64,000 bases of DNA from Myripristis murdjan (GCF_902150065.1 NC_043983.1:14040821-14104820); one strand, 5' to 3'. Numbered from the stretch's first letter, positions 34,965 to 61,601 are shown. Made by a program: numbers and translations. The notes: generated from the sequence alone by a model not told the origin.

Positions 34965-35820
34965 AACTGTTACCACTCTGACAGCATAAACCTGAAGAAA
35001 TGTATATTGATCCTGTGTCAACACATCAAGAGACACACTCTTCTGTTGAATGACACGTGCCTCGTGTATCACATTTCCCAAAAAACTCTCCTTCACTGGC
35101 CAGCTGGGTATTAAATCCTAAAATCTGATGATTAAGTGGCTGTTCAATAGAAATTCCTCTCAGTGAATCTATATTTGGAACATTTGGTCTTGCTTATCCA
35201 TGCTAAACTGTGGATTACAAGGTTTTGCAGGAGATGATGGGTCGACAAGATACCAGCTCTTCTAGGATGCTGGGATTAACCGAGTTGGTGTTCAGATTAA
35301 TTTCACATGCAAACAGACTTGCCCTTCTTTACACTGAATCTGAGTCCGCTTGAAGGGTATTACTTGCTAGCAGCAGCCCATGCTTTTAATTTGATTTAAT
35401 TCATAAATAAATTCATTAATTCAGTGAATGTCTCAGAGTCTTTTTTATGATTGGTAGTAGTGCTGGAAAACATTTGTTCAGCCATTGTTAAACTGTAAAT
35501 GCTCAAGATGACTTTGGTAGCAATCTTATGGTGCCAGCTGATTTTTTCTTTTTTTCTTTTTCTTTTTTTTTTTTTTTTTGAACAAATGTTAAACACATAA
35601 GAAAATATCTGTCTGATTAAAGGAGCGAATTGTTTGTCAGCTCCACTGTGATTTTTTTTTTCAGTGGAAAAGAAAGAAATATACAAACCATTTAGAATTT
35701 AGAGCTACAGAAGTGCTGCTGACAGCTCCCCAGACAGCCTCAAACAGCTTGTCCTATAACATGTTAAGACTGGACAACCAAGGAGCCATAACCTTAAATA
35801 TTGCCCTCCGCAGAATTCTG
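34965..35820. other. Intergenic, no gene seen
   Basis: AT-rich with T-runs at about 35,550-35,579 and 35,652-35,661. No coding exon is recognised. Confidence 0.45.
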
Positions 35821-35824
35821 ACCT

Positions 35825-36910
35825 GGGCCCGTATTCAGGAAAAATTTTAAGGCTAAAAGTAGCTCCTAACTCTGTGACAAGTTGAGGGTAGTCAAGAGGA
35901 CTCCTAAGTCACTAAGACCAACTCAGCCCTCCAGCCCTGTTATGCTGGTGCTGCAATGACCAAGCACGCTGTATACCATCAAGGCAATAGGTGATAAAGA
36001 TTTGGGTGCAGAGCCTCCTCCTAATAGATGCAATAAAGATTTAAAATAAAAGTTCGCAAGTTAATATAATTTTATGATGTGTATCAAAGTTCAGATACAA
36101 ATAAGTGGCTCATATGCTACTTGTTGCAGCTGTTTGGCACTTGAACTCTGCAATCTCTGTCCTCGCCTGAGACTGAAATTTGGGGGCGATGAGTGTGAAA
36201 GATGCATTGATCTTAAGAAATATCTGTTCCCATGCTTCTTTTTTGCATCTTGATGTCACCCCTGCTCCAAAATTCCCTAAAATTCCCTTTAATGATATTC
36301 TTCCTTTCATGCACAAGTTGTGCAAGAGGGAAGAGCTGTTCTGACATCCAGTTTGGTTTTCGCTTTCTTTTTGAAGGCACAGCTTCAAATTTTTTATCAA
36401 CCATGGTCACTGTGGTATCTAGATAATGCTTGAAAGGCTGCTCATATACATATTGTCTAACTGTTTAACAAGATACGAGATACAGATTGTACAGAGATGC
36501 ATAAGAGGCTGCTGACAATTAGATGAACATGTGCTTGACTTTTTATATTCTCTTTATATTGTTCTTTGTTTCATTTTTAATCAGAGAAGGCTACATTTTT
36601 TATTTTTAGATCTATATTTAAATATGTCAGGGACATCATAATACCTCTTTCTGCAGTATTTCTAAGATAAGGTCACTCACAAAGACCCATTCCCTAGCAA
36701 CCAATCACTACAGGCAGACTAAGTCAACTTGTTCCTGAAACGTGACATCATTCATTGCAACAGGGTCGACTCCGCCCCTTTATCTTAGATTAAGAGTTTT
36801 CTAAGTTTCTTAGTGAAAGTTGGTCTCAGCAGCTTTATGAAGAGCTTTTAAGAGGAAACATTTAAGAGTACTCTTTGTGGTGAGATAAGATGTTTTGTGA
36901 TTACAGGCCC
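35825..36910 (-). mobile_element. Harbinger-like DNA transposon relic
   Basis: The left end GGGCCCGTATTCAGGAAAAA and TTTTAAGGCTAAAAGTAGCTC and the right end, containing TTAGTGAAAGTTGGTCTCAG and finishing TGATTACAGGCCC, are decayed forms of the common fish element with GGGCCCGTATTCAC...GTGAATACGGGCCC ends. Between them the minus strand still encodes a Myb/SANT-like protein (next entry), the accessory protein of PIF/Harbinger elements. No DDE transposase frame is recognised, and no clean 3-bp target duplication could be fixed. It is an old, inactive copy. Confidence 0.6.
36110..36410 (-). pseudogene. Myb/SANT-like protein of Harbinger element, broken
   Basis: Two overlapping minus-strand frames together cover one domain. 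One reads KRKRKPNWMSEQLFPLAQLV followed by HERKNIIKGNF; the other continues GAGVTSRCKKEAWEQIFLKI and NASFTL, then SQARTEIAEFKCQTAATSS. The order W(T/S)EQ...LA.LV.ER, then AWE.I...INA, then KARTEIA.FKRQTAATGG is the trihelix Myb-like protein of Harbinger transposons. The switch between frames in the middle is a frameshift, so the gene is dead. It lies fully inside the element above. Confidence 0.7.
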
Positions 36911-36914
36911 TGGG

Positions 36915-37730
36915 TTTTGAATTAAAATATGAATTATGACAAAATGCTGGGACACATACAATACGTTTTCATTAAACCAAAAAATGTGGGTATCATCTCA
37001 CAAAAAAAAACCAAAAAAAAAAAAACATAACTTGTCTCAATCCAACAATTTTTTCTACTCCCACTGATTGCTTGAGGAAGCAGTGAATCCACACATTCTC
37101 CTCAACGGTTCAGGTCAATGAAACAGACTCCAGCTAGATTTGCAGCAGTGGGTGCATGATCTTCTTACTGAAATTAGATTTCCTTCACACGCCTGAAAGC
37201 TGGCAGGAGAGATGTCTCAGCTGTGCAATGGAGATGGAGGGAGTGAGAGAGAGCACAAGTCAGACAGTGAGAAAACGAGTGCTATGAGAGACAGATTTAC
37301 AGACAGGTCGTAGATGTTGTAGTCTTTCAGGCTTGTGTGCGTTACAAGGACCAGAATGCGGCAAATATATGGATATGTCAGAATCCTTTATTTTTCTATT
37401 GTTGAAAATGGCAATAAATATTTTACCAGTCAATGGTCAAATAATAATAAAAATTAAATGGGGGGTGTTTTGATTCAGATTAAGAGAAATCAGTCTCTTC
37501 TGAGAGTTTGGTGTCATTTCAATCCATAGCCAATTACTCAGCCTGAGTTGCCTGTCATTTCCTCCTGTCAGTCACTGTGTTTGAGCATTTTCAGAGGTGA
37601 CAGCAAACTGGGAGATACAGCACTAGGCTGGACAGGCAGATCAGGTGCAATGGCGTAAATGGGAAAATTTACAGTTTTGTCCTTGTCTGCTCAGGTAATT
37701 AGCACTGTCAAGTTTATGCAAATTAGTCAG
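36915..37730. other. Intergenic, no gene seen
   Basis: AT-rich. A-runs at about 37,003-37,025. No exon or RNA gene is recognised. Confidence 0.45.
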
Positions 37731-37734
37731 TGTG

Positions 37735-37735
<1 letters not shown>

Positions 37736-37774
<39 letters not shown>

Positions 37775-37775
37775 A
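37736..37775. repeat. (TG)n(TA)n microsatellite
   Basis: TG dinucleotides run into about 13 TA dinucleotides. Confidence 0.95.
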
Positions 37776-37962
37776 ATTCTGGCCATCTCCCTTTAACTCC
37801 CTTCCGAAACAATTTTATGCTTCTTGAAAAAAGCTTTTGTGACGCTGGCACGTCTATGCAATTTGTCACACAGTGGTTAATCTGTCCCTTTGAAAATTCA
37901 GTTGTTTTTCCTAACTGACCATTGCTATTGTGGCATGGCAAGAATAATAATTATAATAATAA

Positions 37963-38134
37963 GGGGCACACCCGTAGCTCACCAGATAAGAGCGTGCACC
38001 ACGTGTTAAGGCTGAGTCCTGATCGCAGCGTCCCAGGCCATTTGCTGCATGTCATCCCCCCCTCTCTCCCCTGCCCAACCTGTCTCTCTCCACTGTGGCT
38101 GTCAAATGAAATGCCAAAAAACCCTAACCCTAAC
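37963..38134 (+). mobile_element. tRNA-derived SINE, near full length
   Basis: The head CCCGTAGCTCACCAGATAAG continues AGCGTGCACC (box A), then AAGGCTGAGTCC, the body TTTGCTGCATGTCATCCCCC and CCTCTCTCCCC, then GTCAAATGAAATGCC and a tail of CCCTAA repeats. The box B region (GGGTTCGAATCC in fuller copies of this type) is missing. Same family as 18,406-18,573 and 3,093-3,190. The CCCTAA tail is a 3' simple repeat, not a telomere. Confidence 0.8.
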
Positions 38135-39360
38135 AAGTATTATTGGTGTTAGTATTAGTATTACAATGGAAAAAGTTCAGCAGGGTCAGGGATGCACATG
38201 ACGCCATGTATGTATTCACTCAGAAAAACACTGAGCACACATCAGCCCATGTTTTATAGAGAAGCGTGGTGAGTCATCTTGTCTTCGTCACCCATTCACC
38301 ACCTTGCTGACAGATCTGGCTGTTTAAATTAAAATGAAAAATTAAAACATACGCAAGCATACTGTTACAGCATATGGCATTGATGTCATGGCAGCAAAAC
38401 ATACCTAAAGATATGGAAAAGTTTGAAATGGACTCTAAAAATGAGATTGGAAGCTGTTTTTGTTTTTTTTTTCTTTTTACTAATTTACAGGATTTTTATT
38501 GAAGACATTGGGTGTGGGATGAAGCTATTTAGATAAGCAAATGCCATGAACAAAGGTCACATGGAAAATAATTTACTCTGGTAGCAAATTATATGTGCTT
38601 TTTTCAACAAGGAAAGGAAAAGTCATATTTGCAAACTGCTATTAAAGTTTTTTGAGGCTGTGTAAGTGATTAAAACCCTCCAGTGAAAATAAGTTCAAGC
38701 AGTAATAGCTGTTGGTCATAATAACTGTAAAAAATATTATAAACTTGATCATTTGTAACTGCATAACTATTCAGTTTTTGATGAGTACATCGCTCAATTA
38801 AATACAAAATGAGGTTGAGGGAAAATCAGGAAAATCATGAATGACATCTCTCTGAGAATATGGATTTTAATTTTTAAACTGTTAAGAATCTTATCATATG
38901 GCACAGGTAGAGATATTGAGGAGGTTATGGCTGTATGCAAACTGATGCAAGTGTTAAGGTTTACCTACAGGACTTCATTCTCCTGTCGTTTCAAGGACAA
39001 TACTCATTATAAGCTTGCAGCATATGTTGCTACCAGGCAAAGCCACTGCCACGGGGGAGTATTATCCTTTTCTCCCCCCTCTCTCACTCTCTGTTTCATC
39101 CATGATATCCTTTGAGGGTGGATATTAAAACCCCCCGCTATGAGTTAAAACCTCTCACCAAACAGTGATACATATTCTAAGATATTATTGCTTGCCTGGA
39201 AATTGTAATTGTTGGTGGTGTGTGTTCAAGTTATTTTTGTCATCATGAGACAGCATCTAAGCCTGCCTCTGTAGAGGACAACATAGTAACTGTCTATTTC
39301 AGTTTAGATATGCAACATTGTAACATGACTATCAGGATAATAACAGCTGAGTATTAACTG
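38135..39360. other. Intergenic, no gene seen
   Basis: AT-rich with a T-run near 38,461-38,478. No exon is recognised. Confidence 0.45.
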
Positions 39361-39364
39361 CGTT

Positions 39365-39790
39365 ATGTGGCACTCAAAGAAGTCATGCCGTTGTGAAGGT
39401 CTACGAGTGACGCTGAGGCGCCATCTACTGGAGAAACATGAGACAACATGACGTGGCCCACCGAGGCAAGACGAGCTGCAGACCCGCTGAGCGGCTCTGA
39501 GGCTGGGCAGGCCTCCATGGCGCGTTTTTTTTTTTTTTCATAGGTAGGCGAAGGAGTTTTCAACCTTTGAGTAGTCATTTTGGCTTATTGGTTAGGGTAA
39601 GGGTTAGGACTAGGGTTAAGGTTATTGTTAGGCATAAGTTGGTTATGGATAACACTAGGAACAGGCCTTCGAGAATGATTGTGAGTCAATTAGGCCTTCC
39701 GTCGCCATGCTAGGAAAAAACTACCGCTCCCTGGCGAGGCGAGACGTTATCTAGATAATAGTTTAACTCAAAGGCTGTATATACTCTCAC
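39365..39790. repeat. GC-rich repeat-like block with TTAGGG-like run
   Basis: The left part contains GAGGCGCCATCTACTGGAGA and is more CpG-rich than its surroundings. The middle (39,583-39,650) has degenerate GGTTAGGGTAAGGGTTAGGA words, and the right part contains CCCTGGCGAGGCGAGACG. Probably one or more decayed interspersed repeats; no ends were fixed. Confidence 0.4.
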
Positions 39791-40289
39791 TGTGTATATA
39801 TATATCCTGCTTTCTTACAGTGTATAGATGAACTCTTGAATCATTTAATTTAAAAGTAACGGTGCTCAAAAACATTTCCTCTATTCTTGTATCTATTCTT
39901 TCTATTATGCATTGAGCTGATCACTTTGATTAAATATAAAACGTGAATCAGTGTATAGAAACTTCTTGATCAGCAACGTTTTAAATGCTTTTTTCTTATT
40001 TGTAGTTTGAGATGCAATATTTGTATTTTTATAGACTGGGTAAGGGTTAGTTAGGGAAAACTGTTCCCATCACAATAATCTCTCAGTCAAGTTCCTAAGT
40101 GCGTCATGTACACAAAATGTCCGTAGGTTTTGTGCATTTGTCATGTGACCACTGTTTATGCGGTTGAGCTTTTATTGTTTCATAAAAAACACATCTCAAG
40201 AATCTCACATGGAAGTTTATGTAGCTGTACCTTATGTACCTCATCCTCCTCACAATCTCTCACATCTCTCTGAGAGATCTCTATCTCTC

Positions 40290-40332
<43 letters not shown>

Positions 40333-40500
40333 CAGAGAGAGAGAGTATTAATGCATTTTCATAAACCAAAAAACAGATATTCATGACTGACTTGGCTGGT
40401 TTATAGCACTAACAAACGACAGCGGTAATATTATGAACAGTATCTTATGATCTCTGCTGTTCAGTCTAACACAGTGAGCGTGACAGCAGTGCGTGAGGAC
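39791..40500. other. Upstream of eef2b, with CT/GT/GA microsatellite
   Basis: No exon seen. A CT-rich stretch passes into (GT)n at 40,294-40,330 and then GA repeats to about 40,345. Confidence 0.6.
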
Positions 40501-40509
40501 GCACGGGCC

Positions 40510-40560
40510 TGACGTCTGCAGTATAAATTCATGTTTGTTGACGTCAGCGGCCTCTTCCCT
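40510..40560 (+). promoter_or_regulatory. eef2b core promoter: CRE-like sites, TATA box, TOP start
   Basis: TGACGTCT (40,510-40,517) and the perfect CRE TGACGTCA (40,539-40,546) flank TATAAA (40,522-40,527). A pyrimidine tract CCTCTTCCCT starts at 40,551, 29 bp after the first T of the TATA box. Mammalian EEF2 mRNA is a known 5'TOP transcript, so transcription probably begins at this tract and the mRNA would be under mTOR-LARP1 translational control. The 5' leader would be about 89 nt. A second pyrimidine stretch (TCTCTCTTTCC, about 40,599-40,609) is an alternative start. Confidence 0.6.
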
Positions 40561-40639
40561 GCCTATGCCCTCGTGAGGTGGGCAGTGTAAAAAAATTTGT
40601 CTCTCTTTCCACTAAGCGAATCCCAAACCATCCGTCAAA

Positions 40640-49314
<8,675 letters not shown>

Positions 49315-49435
49315 AAGCTTGTCCCCTACTTGCCTCTCCTCATTCCTCTTTCCCATCCAATTTCCTCCACATTGTGGGACAGGACTGTACAGAACACCAT
49401 GAGCACTAATGTTTGCCAAAAGGATTGACATTATG

Positions 49436-49481
49436 AATAAACAATTACGAAAATTGTAAACGATAAATAAAGGAAAATAAA
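49436..49481 (+). terminator. eef2b poly(A) signals
   Basis: AATAAA at 49,436-49,441, 49,466-49,471 and 49,476-49,481, starting 122 nt after the stop codon. The 3'UTR is therefore short, as usual for this gene. Confidence 0.75.
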
Positions 49482-49489
49482 AACGTATG

Positions 49490-50915
49490 GCTCTGGCTTT
49501 TGCTTTGTCAAAAGTTATTGGTGGTGCCAAGATAAAAACTGTCTTGACTTAAACCCCAGTTTCTTAAACAGTAATGCAGTGGATCTACGCTTGCAATAAT
49601 GTTAAAACTCAGGAGAGGCGCTCTCCAACCTTTATTCACAATGTACATGAGACAAGTATGAGGTTGGATTTCATAGAAGTCATTTTGCACTTTGACTTTC
49701 CTGTGGTCTTAACCTGTTCAGAGGTTGCACAATACCATTTTTCTCTGATGTTAAATCTGTAGACACTCAAGTTAAATTTGGCAAGCATGCAAATGTAATT
49801 CCACTAAAAATACATTCAAAGTTAAAACTTGATCTTACAAATTTCAACCAGACTCTGTTATCATAACCCATTTGACTACAAATAATGACTAAGCACATTC
49901 AGTCTCTAGATGCAGAGCTGTGTCTGCAGTTGCACTCTTAATAAATATGTTCAGGAAAACATTTCGGTGATGCCTGTATGTTGAGTTTCAGATGGCCTTT
50001 GTTAAGAGAAATGTGAGTAAATCACATTTTTGGAGGGGGTTTAGACAATTGGTGTACAGGGCAATTAAATTTTCAGTTTAGCTTACAATGCACAATCTCC
50101 TGAAATATGCATCTCCATAACTAAAATGTCAAAGAGTGTTTCACCAGTATACACACCAGTCAGCACAATTTTAGAGACAACTCGTTAGAAGTAAGCAAAT
50201 TTTTCTTGGTACATGAGCCATCAAAGTTCTACTAGATAAGGTTTTATACATGGGGCAGGTGGCCTTTCATTTGTCAGTCTAACATTTGCTCTGTCCTAAC
50301 ATTATCTGATGGTATAGTAATATCCTCATCTGGGTCCTTGTCATAATTACTGCCTCCTGTCAAAGTGCTTCAGTGCCACTACAATCAGGAATGGTATGAT
50401 GGACAAAAGGTTATCAGTGCTAAAGTATGATCCAGCGGTGTCCTATGTCACTGCTGCAAAATGCCCTGTATGTTTGCATTGTATGTGCAGTTTTATTTAC
50501 ATGGAGGAGGGAGGGATTAGGAGCGAACATAGCCTCCATATCAATTATCATTCATGGCATTACCATCCAGTTACGCAGACTAAGAGAGACTAATGGGCAA
50601 CTCCAAAGATGTGGTAGGAATGACTTCCCTATGGCTAATGGACAGACCCTTTTTACTGTAAAGAATCCAACCCTGTTGAACTTGCAGAGGTGGAGCTCAT
50701 GGATGTCTTCAGCAGAGGTCTACTGTGATATAATGAAATACAAACTCAATTTTTTTTGTTTTCAATAAACAGCCCGTTAGAAGGATGAACCTTTCTCAAA
50801 GCCAAATGTTTGAGCTTACCTATATCATACATTTCAGCAGTGATAAGTATAATAATGGAGGAAATATGCCACATTCACAGTTCCTAATTTTGTGTTCAAG
50901 AGGTATCATAAGTCA
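49490..50915 (-). other. Probable btbd2 3'UTR
   Basis: Lies between the two convergent genes. On the minus strand AATAAA occurs at 49,631-49,636 (TTTATT on the plus strand), giving a 3'UTR of about 1.28 kb that would end only about 150 bp from the eef2b end. Other minus-strand hexamers nearer the stop (for example about 50,493) could shorten it. No other gene is seen. Confidence 0.5.
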
Positions 50916-56877
<5,962 letters not shown>

Positions 56878-57864
56878 CTCACAGATGGAAACACATACAG
56901 ATTAAAAGGTCAATGACATGAACATCGTAAATAGTTCTCGGTGCACGAGAAAGCCACAGCGGATGCTATTAAATCAACACATTTCTTGTGTATTACAAGG
57001 TGTGTTGTGACGGGGTTTACAATTAATATCCTCAATAGGGAATGTAGACACAGGTCGGCTGTTCTGTCCCCAGGTTATCCTTGTGTAACCTGGCAATCTG
57101 ACGACATAATCTGCGTAATACAGATGTTACCACCAACGCAGCCGCACTTGTCTTTGGGTCAAGGTGACCTAATAATAATAATAAAAACGACAACAATGTT
57201 AATGGGACGAATTAATAGTGATTGTACTTTGTGGTGATTAGGCTGTCTTTGTAATAAACAATGCATAGGTGCTGTGTACGGACAGTGTGTGTATGGTGGC
57301 TGGAGGAGGAGGGCGCAGACCTAGCCAACCAATCACGAGTGTGCTGCATCAGCCAATCAGAGAGCAGGTAGTCTTCCTGTTTGGCTGAGGGGTTCTTGAT
57401 AGGGTGAGTAATAAAACGTTCACTTAAAAAGTATAAATAACTTTACAAATACGTCGTGCTCGCGAGTGATTATACGTTCACGTGTGCACGGGCAAATGTT
57501 GTGTTGTGATGATGATGTTTTTCCCTGATGAGCAGCTATTTAGGATGGCCGTTTTCCTCCATTGTCTGCTGTGTGCGAGCTGCACAGTGACCAGCTAGCC
57601 TCGCTCGGCTAGCTTGATGGAGCTGCTAACGTTATTTCTTAATTATAGTGACGCTGCTGAGCTCGTCACAGGAGAGGCGCAGCGCAGCTCAGCATCAAAC
57701 ACACGGCAAAACACACTAATCTGTCGTTTTCCTTATTTTTACTGTTCAAATTCCTCTCACATTTTTGTGCATATGGGGTCTCCCCCCCCCCACCATAACC
57801 TTAATACATTCAGGCCTGTATCTCATTTATCCCATACAGATAGTCTGCTGCATACACGGAAATC
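56878..57864. promoter_or_regulatory. Divergent btbd2/hmg20b promoter interval
   Basis: The coding starts of btbd2 (minus) and hmg20b (plus) are about 1 kb apart, head-to-head. Two CCAAT boxes in the same orientation lie at 57,329-57,333 and 57,353-57,357, 24 bp apart, an NF-Y arrangement. CTCGCGAG (57,459-57,466) and the E-box CACGTG (57,479-57,484) follow. The interval is CpG-richer than the desert. Noncoding first exons of either gene probably lie here, but their ends cannot be fixed. Confidence 0.55.
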
Positions 57865-60800
57865 ATGGGAGGAGTTAAACAGGAACAGAGTGATGCACCA
57901 CAGCAGCCCAGAGGCCCACAGTCATCAGATCCAGCTCAGGAGGAGGTGAGGACTGGCCCAGCTTGTTTTTGTTGGTCACCTTCAAATTTTCTATATTTGT
58001 TATCAGTGGAGTAAATTTGACCCAGATAATTTAAACCTCCAGAAATTAATAATAATGGTATAAATTGTTACCCAGGTTTACATGTTATGTACTTTATGTG
58101 TCTTGTTGACTATGTAATTAGCCCTTCAAATAAAATACAAATGACTAATACCTATGAATATACATGTGATATGTCATATGAGTTCCTCAGTGTTATTCAA
58201 AACAGCTAAAACAAATTTGTGTGAAATGTTGATGTTTTGCATGTGTTTTACCCCAGAAAAAACGTGACTCTGTTAAATTAAGAAAAGTCATGAAATATGA
58301 AGCAAAAAACAAAACAGAAATAATGTTGATCACGTATTTAGGGATGTTAAACATGTAATGGGATCAAATTGACCCCAAAGATAATAGGAGAGTTAACTAT
58401 TTAGGCCACAAATGGATGAACTACCCCAGAGAGTTTTCTGATGAAGGGTTTTTATTTTCCATTTCATTCCAAATGGGAAATAAACTCATTGCTCATCATT
58501 GATTGCTAAATAACTTATTTAGTGGCAGAAGCTCTTTTCTCAGGAAGGAGTCCATAGATGAGTGATCTGCCTCTGCTCTTGTGATAAGGTATGTCTCCCT
58601 CCTGTGCAGCCTAAGAAGAGAGGCTGGCCAAAAGGGAAGAAAAGAAAGAAGGTTCTGCCAAATGGTCCCAAGGCACCAGTAACGGGATATGTCCGCTTCC
58701 TGAATGAGCGGAGAGAGCACATGCGGGCTCAGTACCCTGACTTACCTTTCCCAGAAATAACCAAGAGGCTTGGGGCAGAGTGGACGAGACTCGCCCCTAA
58801 TGACAAACAGGTAATATTACAGCTTTTAGAGACACTAGTTATGTATCCTCAACACTGCTTGTTACTGTAAGCATCGATATTTTAGTGATGCTCAACCACC
58901 AGGCACACAGTCACACTGAAAACCAGAGGCAAAAATGCCCTCTTAGTTACTGCTGCTGTATTTAAGTTTTGCTGCCAGTAGCTCCATTGTGCTGTCGTCA
59001 TTATTTATTTACAAGGTGAATAAAACTGAACCGGTCAATACACAATACACCCTTCTAAGTGCAGTGTTACAAACACATCCACTGTATGAGAACCATCTAA
59101 ACACACACTCAGCTGATGAATTGATTAATATACTGAGAATATTTTTATGTTTGTTTTAAATAGTCTAAGCAGACTTTTACCTTTGAAAGAATATTTGTTT
59201 ATCTCATATTCCAAGAGATCCCAAATCTCTGAATGAAAGACATAATATATTTTGCAAATAAGAAAAAATATAGAGCACATTGGAAATGGTTGTGTTTTTT
59301 CTCCCTAATGCACAATACAAACCAAACTGAAACCAAAGTCATGACTGAAAAACAGCAATACAAACTGCTGCTGTGGGCTTATTGAACCGTTACGACCCTA
59401 AGATTTTCTGTTGTAGCCATGTATAACACAATGCCCATGAAAAAATATTAAAACAAAACAAAACATGCAACTCTTGAGGGCAGAATTTTGTTTTTGATTG
59501 TTTTTAGTGAGATGTTTTTCATAAATTTCAGTTTTACAGCTAATTGAAATGATCAAATAAATGTCCTGGGTAGGCAGAGATTTAATTTTATGTCCAAAGT
59601 TTTGATATTTGAGCAAACAGAAACATTCCCAAAAAGGTTTCAGATAACCAGTGACGTGATGACAAATTATATCAGTATGTACCTTTTCTAGACAAACATT
59701 TTCAAAAATTGGTCAGTTCACGAGTACCCCATTTAAAAATTCACTAACTCATATCATCTCAAAATGCTTCTTACTACAAAATGTGGTGCAATAGTGTTTA
59801 CATTTCCACTTATAGCAATCACCACATTAGAAGAACTGCTATAACATTATTATTTGTGTGCTGGCACGGTTATTTTTTAATATTATTTTAAAAATTGTCA
59901 TTCGTTATTTGTGTACTGACAGCGGTACCTGGATGAGGCCGAGAGGGAAAAGATGCAGTATGCTCTGGAGCTGAAAGAATACCAGCAGACTGAGGCCTAT
60001 CAGATCACCAGTGCAAAGATACAGGACAAGAAGGTCAAGAGAGGTGAGAACTCACATTATTTGTCATTAATAGAAGCAGTTTACCTGATTTGTTGTTATT
60101 TATTACTCTCTTTTTGTTCCTTTGAGTTTTATAAACCCTCCTGCCAGTTTAGTGTATCCAGTATAATAACCACAAAGTAAATGGGACACATGCCAAAAGT
60201 GAGTGTACTGTATTATGATAACATGTGATCAAATGTTTCCTTTTCAGAGGACTCTCCATCCGTCATCATCAACACTGGTTCAGGTTCATCTTTAACAAGG
60301 GTATGCTACCATTTTCACATCCCAGAGTTACCGCACATTTATTCTGATCTGTAAATTGTTTTACAAGTATCAGAATTGAACATTCACTGATTCTGTCCTT
60401 TAGGCCTCCGACCTTTCAAGCAGATTTGACATCCCTATCTTCACAGAGGAGTTTCTCGATCAGAACAAAGGTAAAAGTCATTACTGTATCACATGAACAA
60501 GGTGTTTTCACCACAGCGCGGCACTGAGGTTAATATCAGTCAGAGCGGTGCTTGGCTTGACTTGGCTTTTGGAAAATCTGACCTTGATTCTGTAAATTAA
60601 GTTCAGTATCAGACTAACTCTATTACATATGACTTCTAAATTTTAAGCACAAGTTAACAGTGACCATCTCAACCATTTCTCCCTTATGTTCTCCCATCTG
60701 TGACCTCAGCTCGAGAGGCTGAGCTGCGGCGACTTCGCAAGGCCAATATTGAGTTTGAGGAGCAGAACGCGGTGCTGCAGAGGCACATTAAGGACATGTA

Positions 60801-61601
60801 CAGCGCTAAAGAGCGGCTGGAGGCAGAACTGGGGCAGGAGGAGCTGCGCACCCAGGCCCTCCACAAGCATTTGTTGGCCGTCAAACACACACTCGTCAGC
60901 AGTCTCTCAACGGTCCCACTGCCAGGTCAATAAACTGTTGGCTGTATACTAGCAGAGGCAAATTGGAGCAAATTATACTAATGCTACAGGATATTAGTTA
61001 GAGCTGCTGACATATGATTGTATTTGTATGCCAGATACGATAGATGTAATCTTAATGAATTGGATTAATGTTAGCCTTGATGAAGCTCCATACAGTTTGA
61101 CTCTTAAATGTAAATTGCATAGTGATTGTTCAGTAGTACAAACTGAATTCTTGTAGAAAAAAGAATTAGTGATATCACATATTTTTTTTGTTTCTGTTGT
61201 CCTCTCTGTCCAGGCACAGGTGAGACAGCATCTCTGGGGAATCTGGACTCATATCTCAGTCATCTGAGTGGAGTTCTTGAGAGTAACCCCCACAAGCACC
61301 GGGCCTTTCTCGCCCAGCTCCGCGAGGTCCTCTCACATATAGACAGGTAACCAAATGATCATGTTGAGCACATCTGTCTGACCAAGAGTTCATGTGTCAT
61401 TTGCACATGCACAGAAAGTGATGTTTGCCCAGAATACATTTCATAGGAGTGCATTATAGTCAGCCTCAGCCCAACATGATCAATCACGTTTTTAATTGCA
61501 AGTCTCAACTTTCAAGTCTGAAACATTTACAATATGTGTCTCTGAGTGTTGTCTAATCATCTAATTGTATGCTCCAACTCATTGTCAGTCAGAAACTATG
61601 A
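57865..61601 (+). CDS. hmg20b: HMG box protein 20B (BRAF35)
   Basis: Nuclear HMG-box subunit of the LSD1-CoREST-HDAC complex (BHC), which represses neuronal genes. Eight coding exons: 57865-57945, 58610-58810, 59923-60043, 60248-60300, 60404-60470, 60710-60925, 61214-61346, 61589-61601; 885 nt, 294 codons plus TGA (human has 317). An acidic/polar start ([10 protein letters not shown]) leads to a basic [13 protein letters not shown] patch, an HMG box about 46-115 ([20 protein letters not shown] onward), the conserved [20 protein letters not shown] motif and a leucine-rich coiled coil about 177-230 ([20 protein letters not shown]), then [26 protein letters not shown] and the [25 protein letters not shown]-type stretch fit HMG20B better than HMG20A. 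An in-frame stop lies 21 nt upstream of the chosen ATG; an upstream coding exon joined at the TACAG before 57,838 is possible. The last exon adds only four codons. Confidence 0.93.

Noticed and set aside
38121-38134. CCCTAA run as an interstitial telomere
   Set aside because: Only two units, at the end of a SINE; it is the element's 3' simple-repeat tail.
39583-39650. GGTTAGGG-like words as a telomere fusion scar
   Set aside because: Too short, irregular and embedded in repeat-like sequence.
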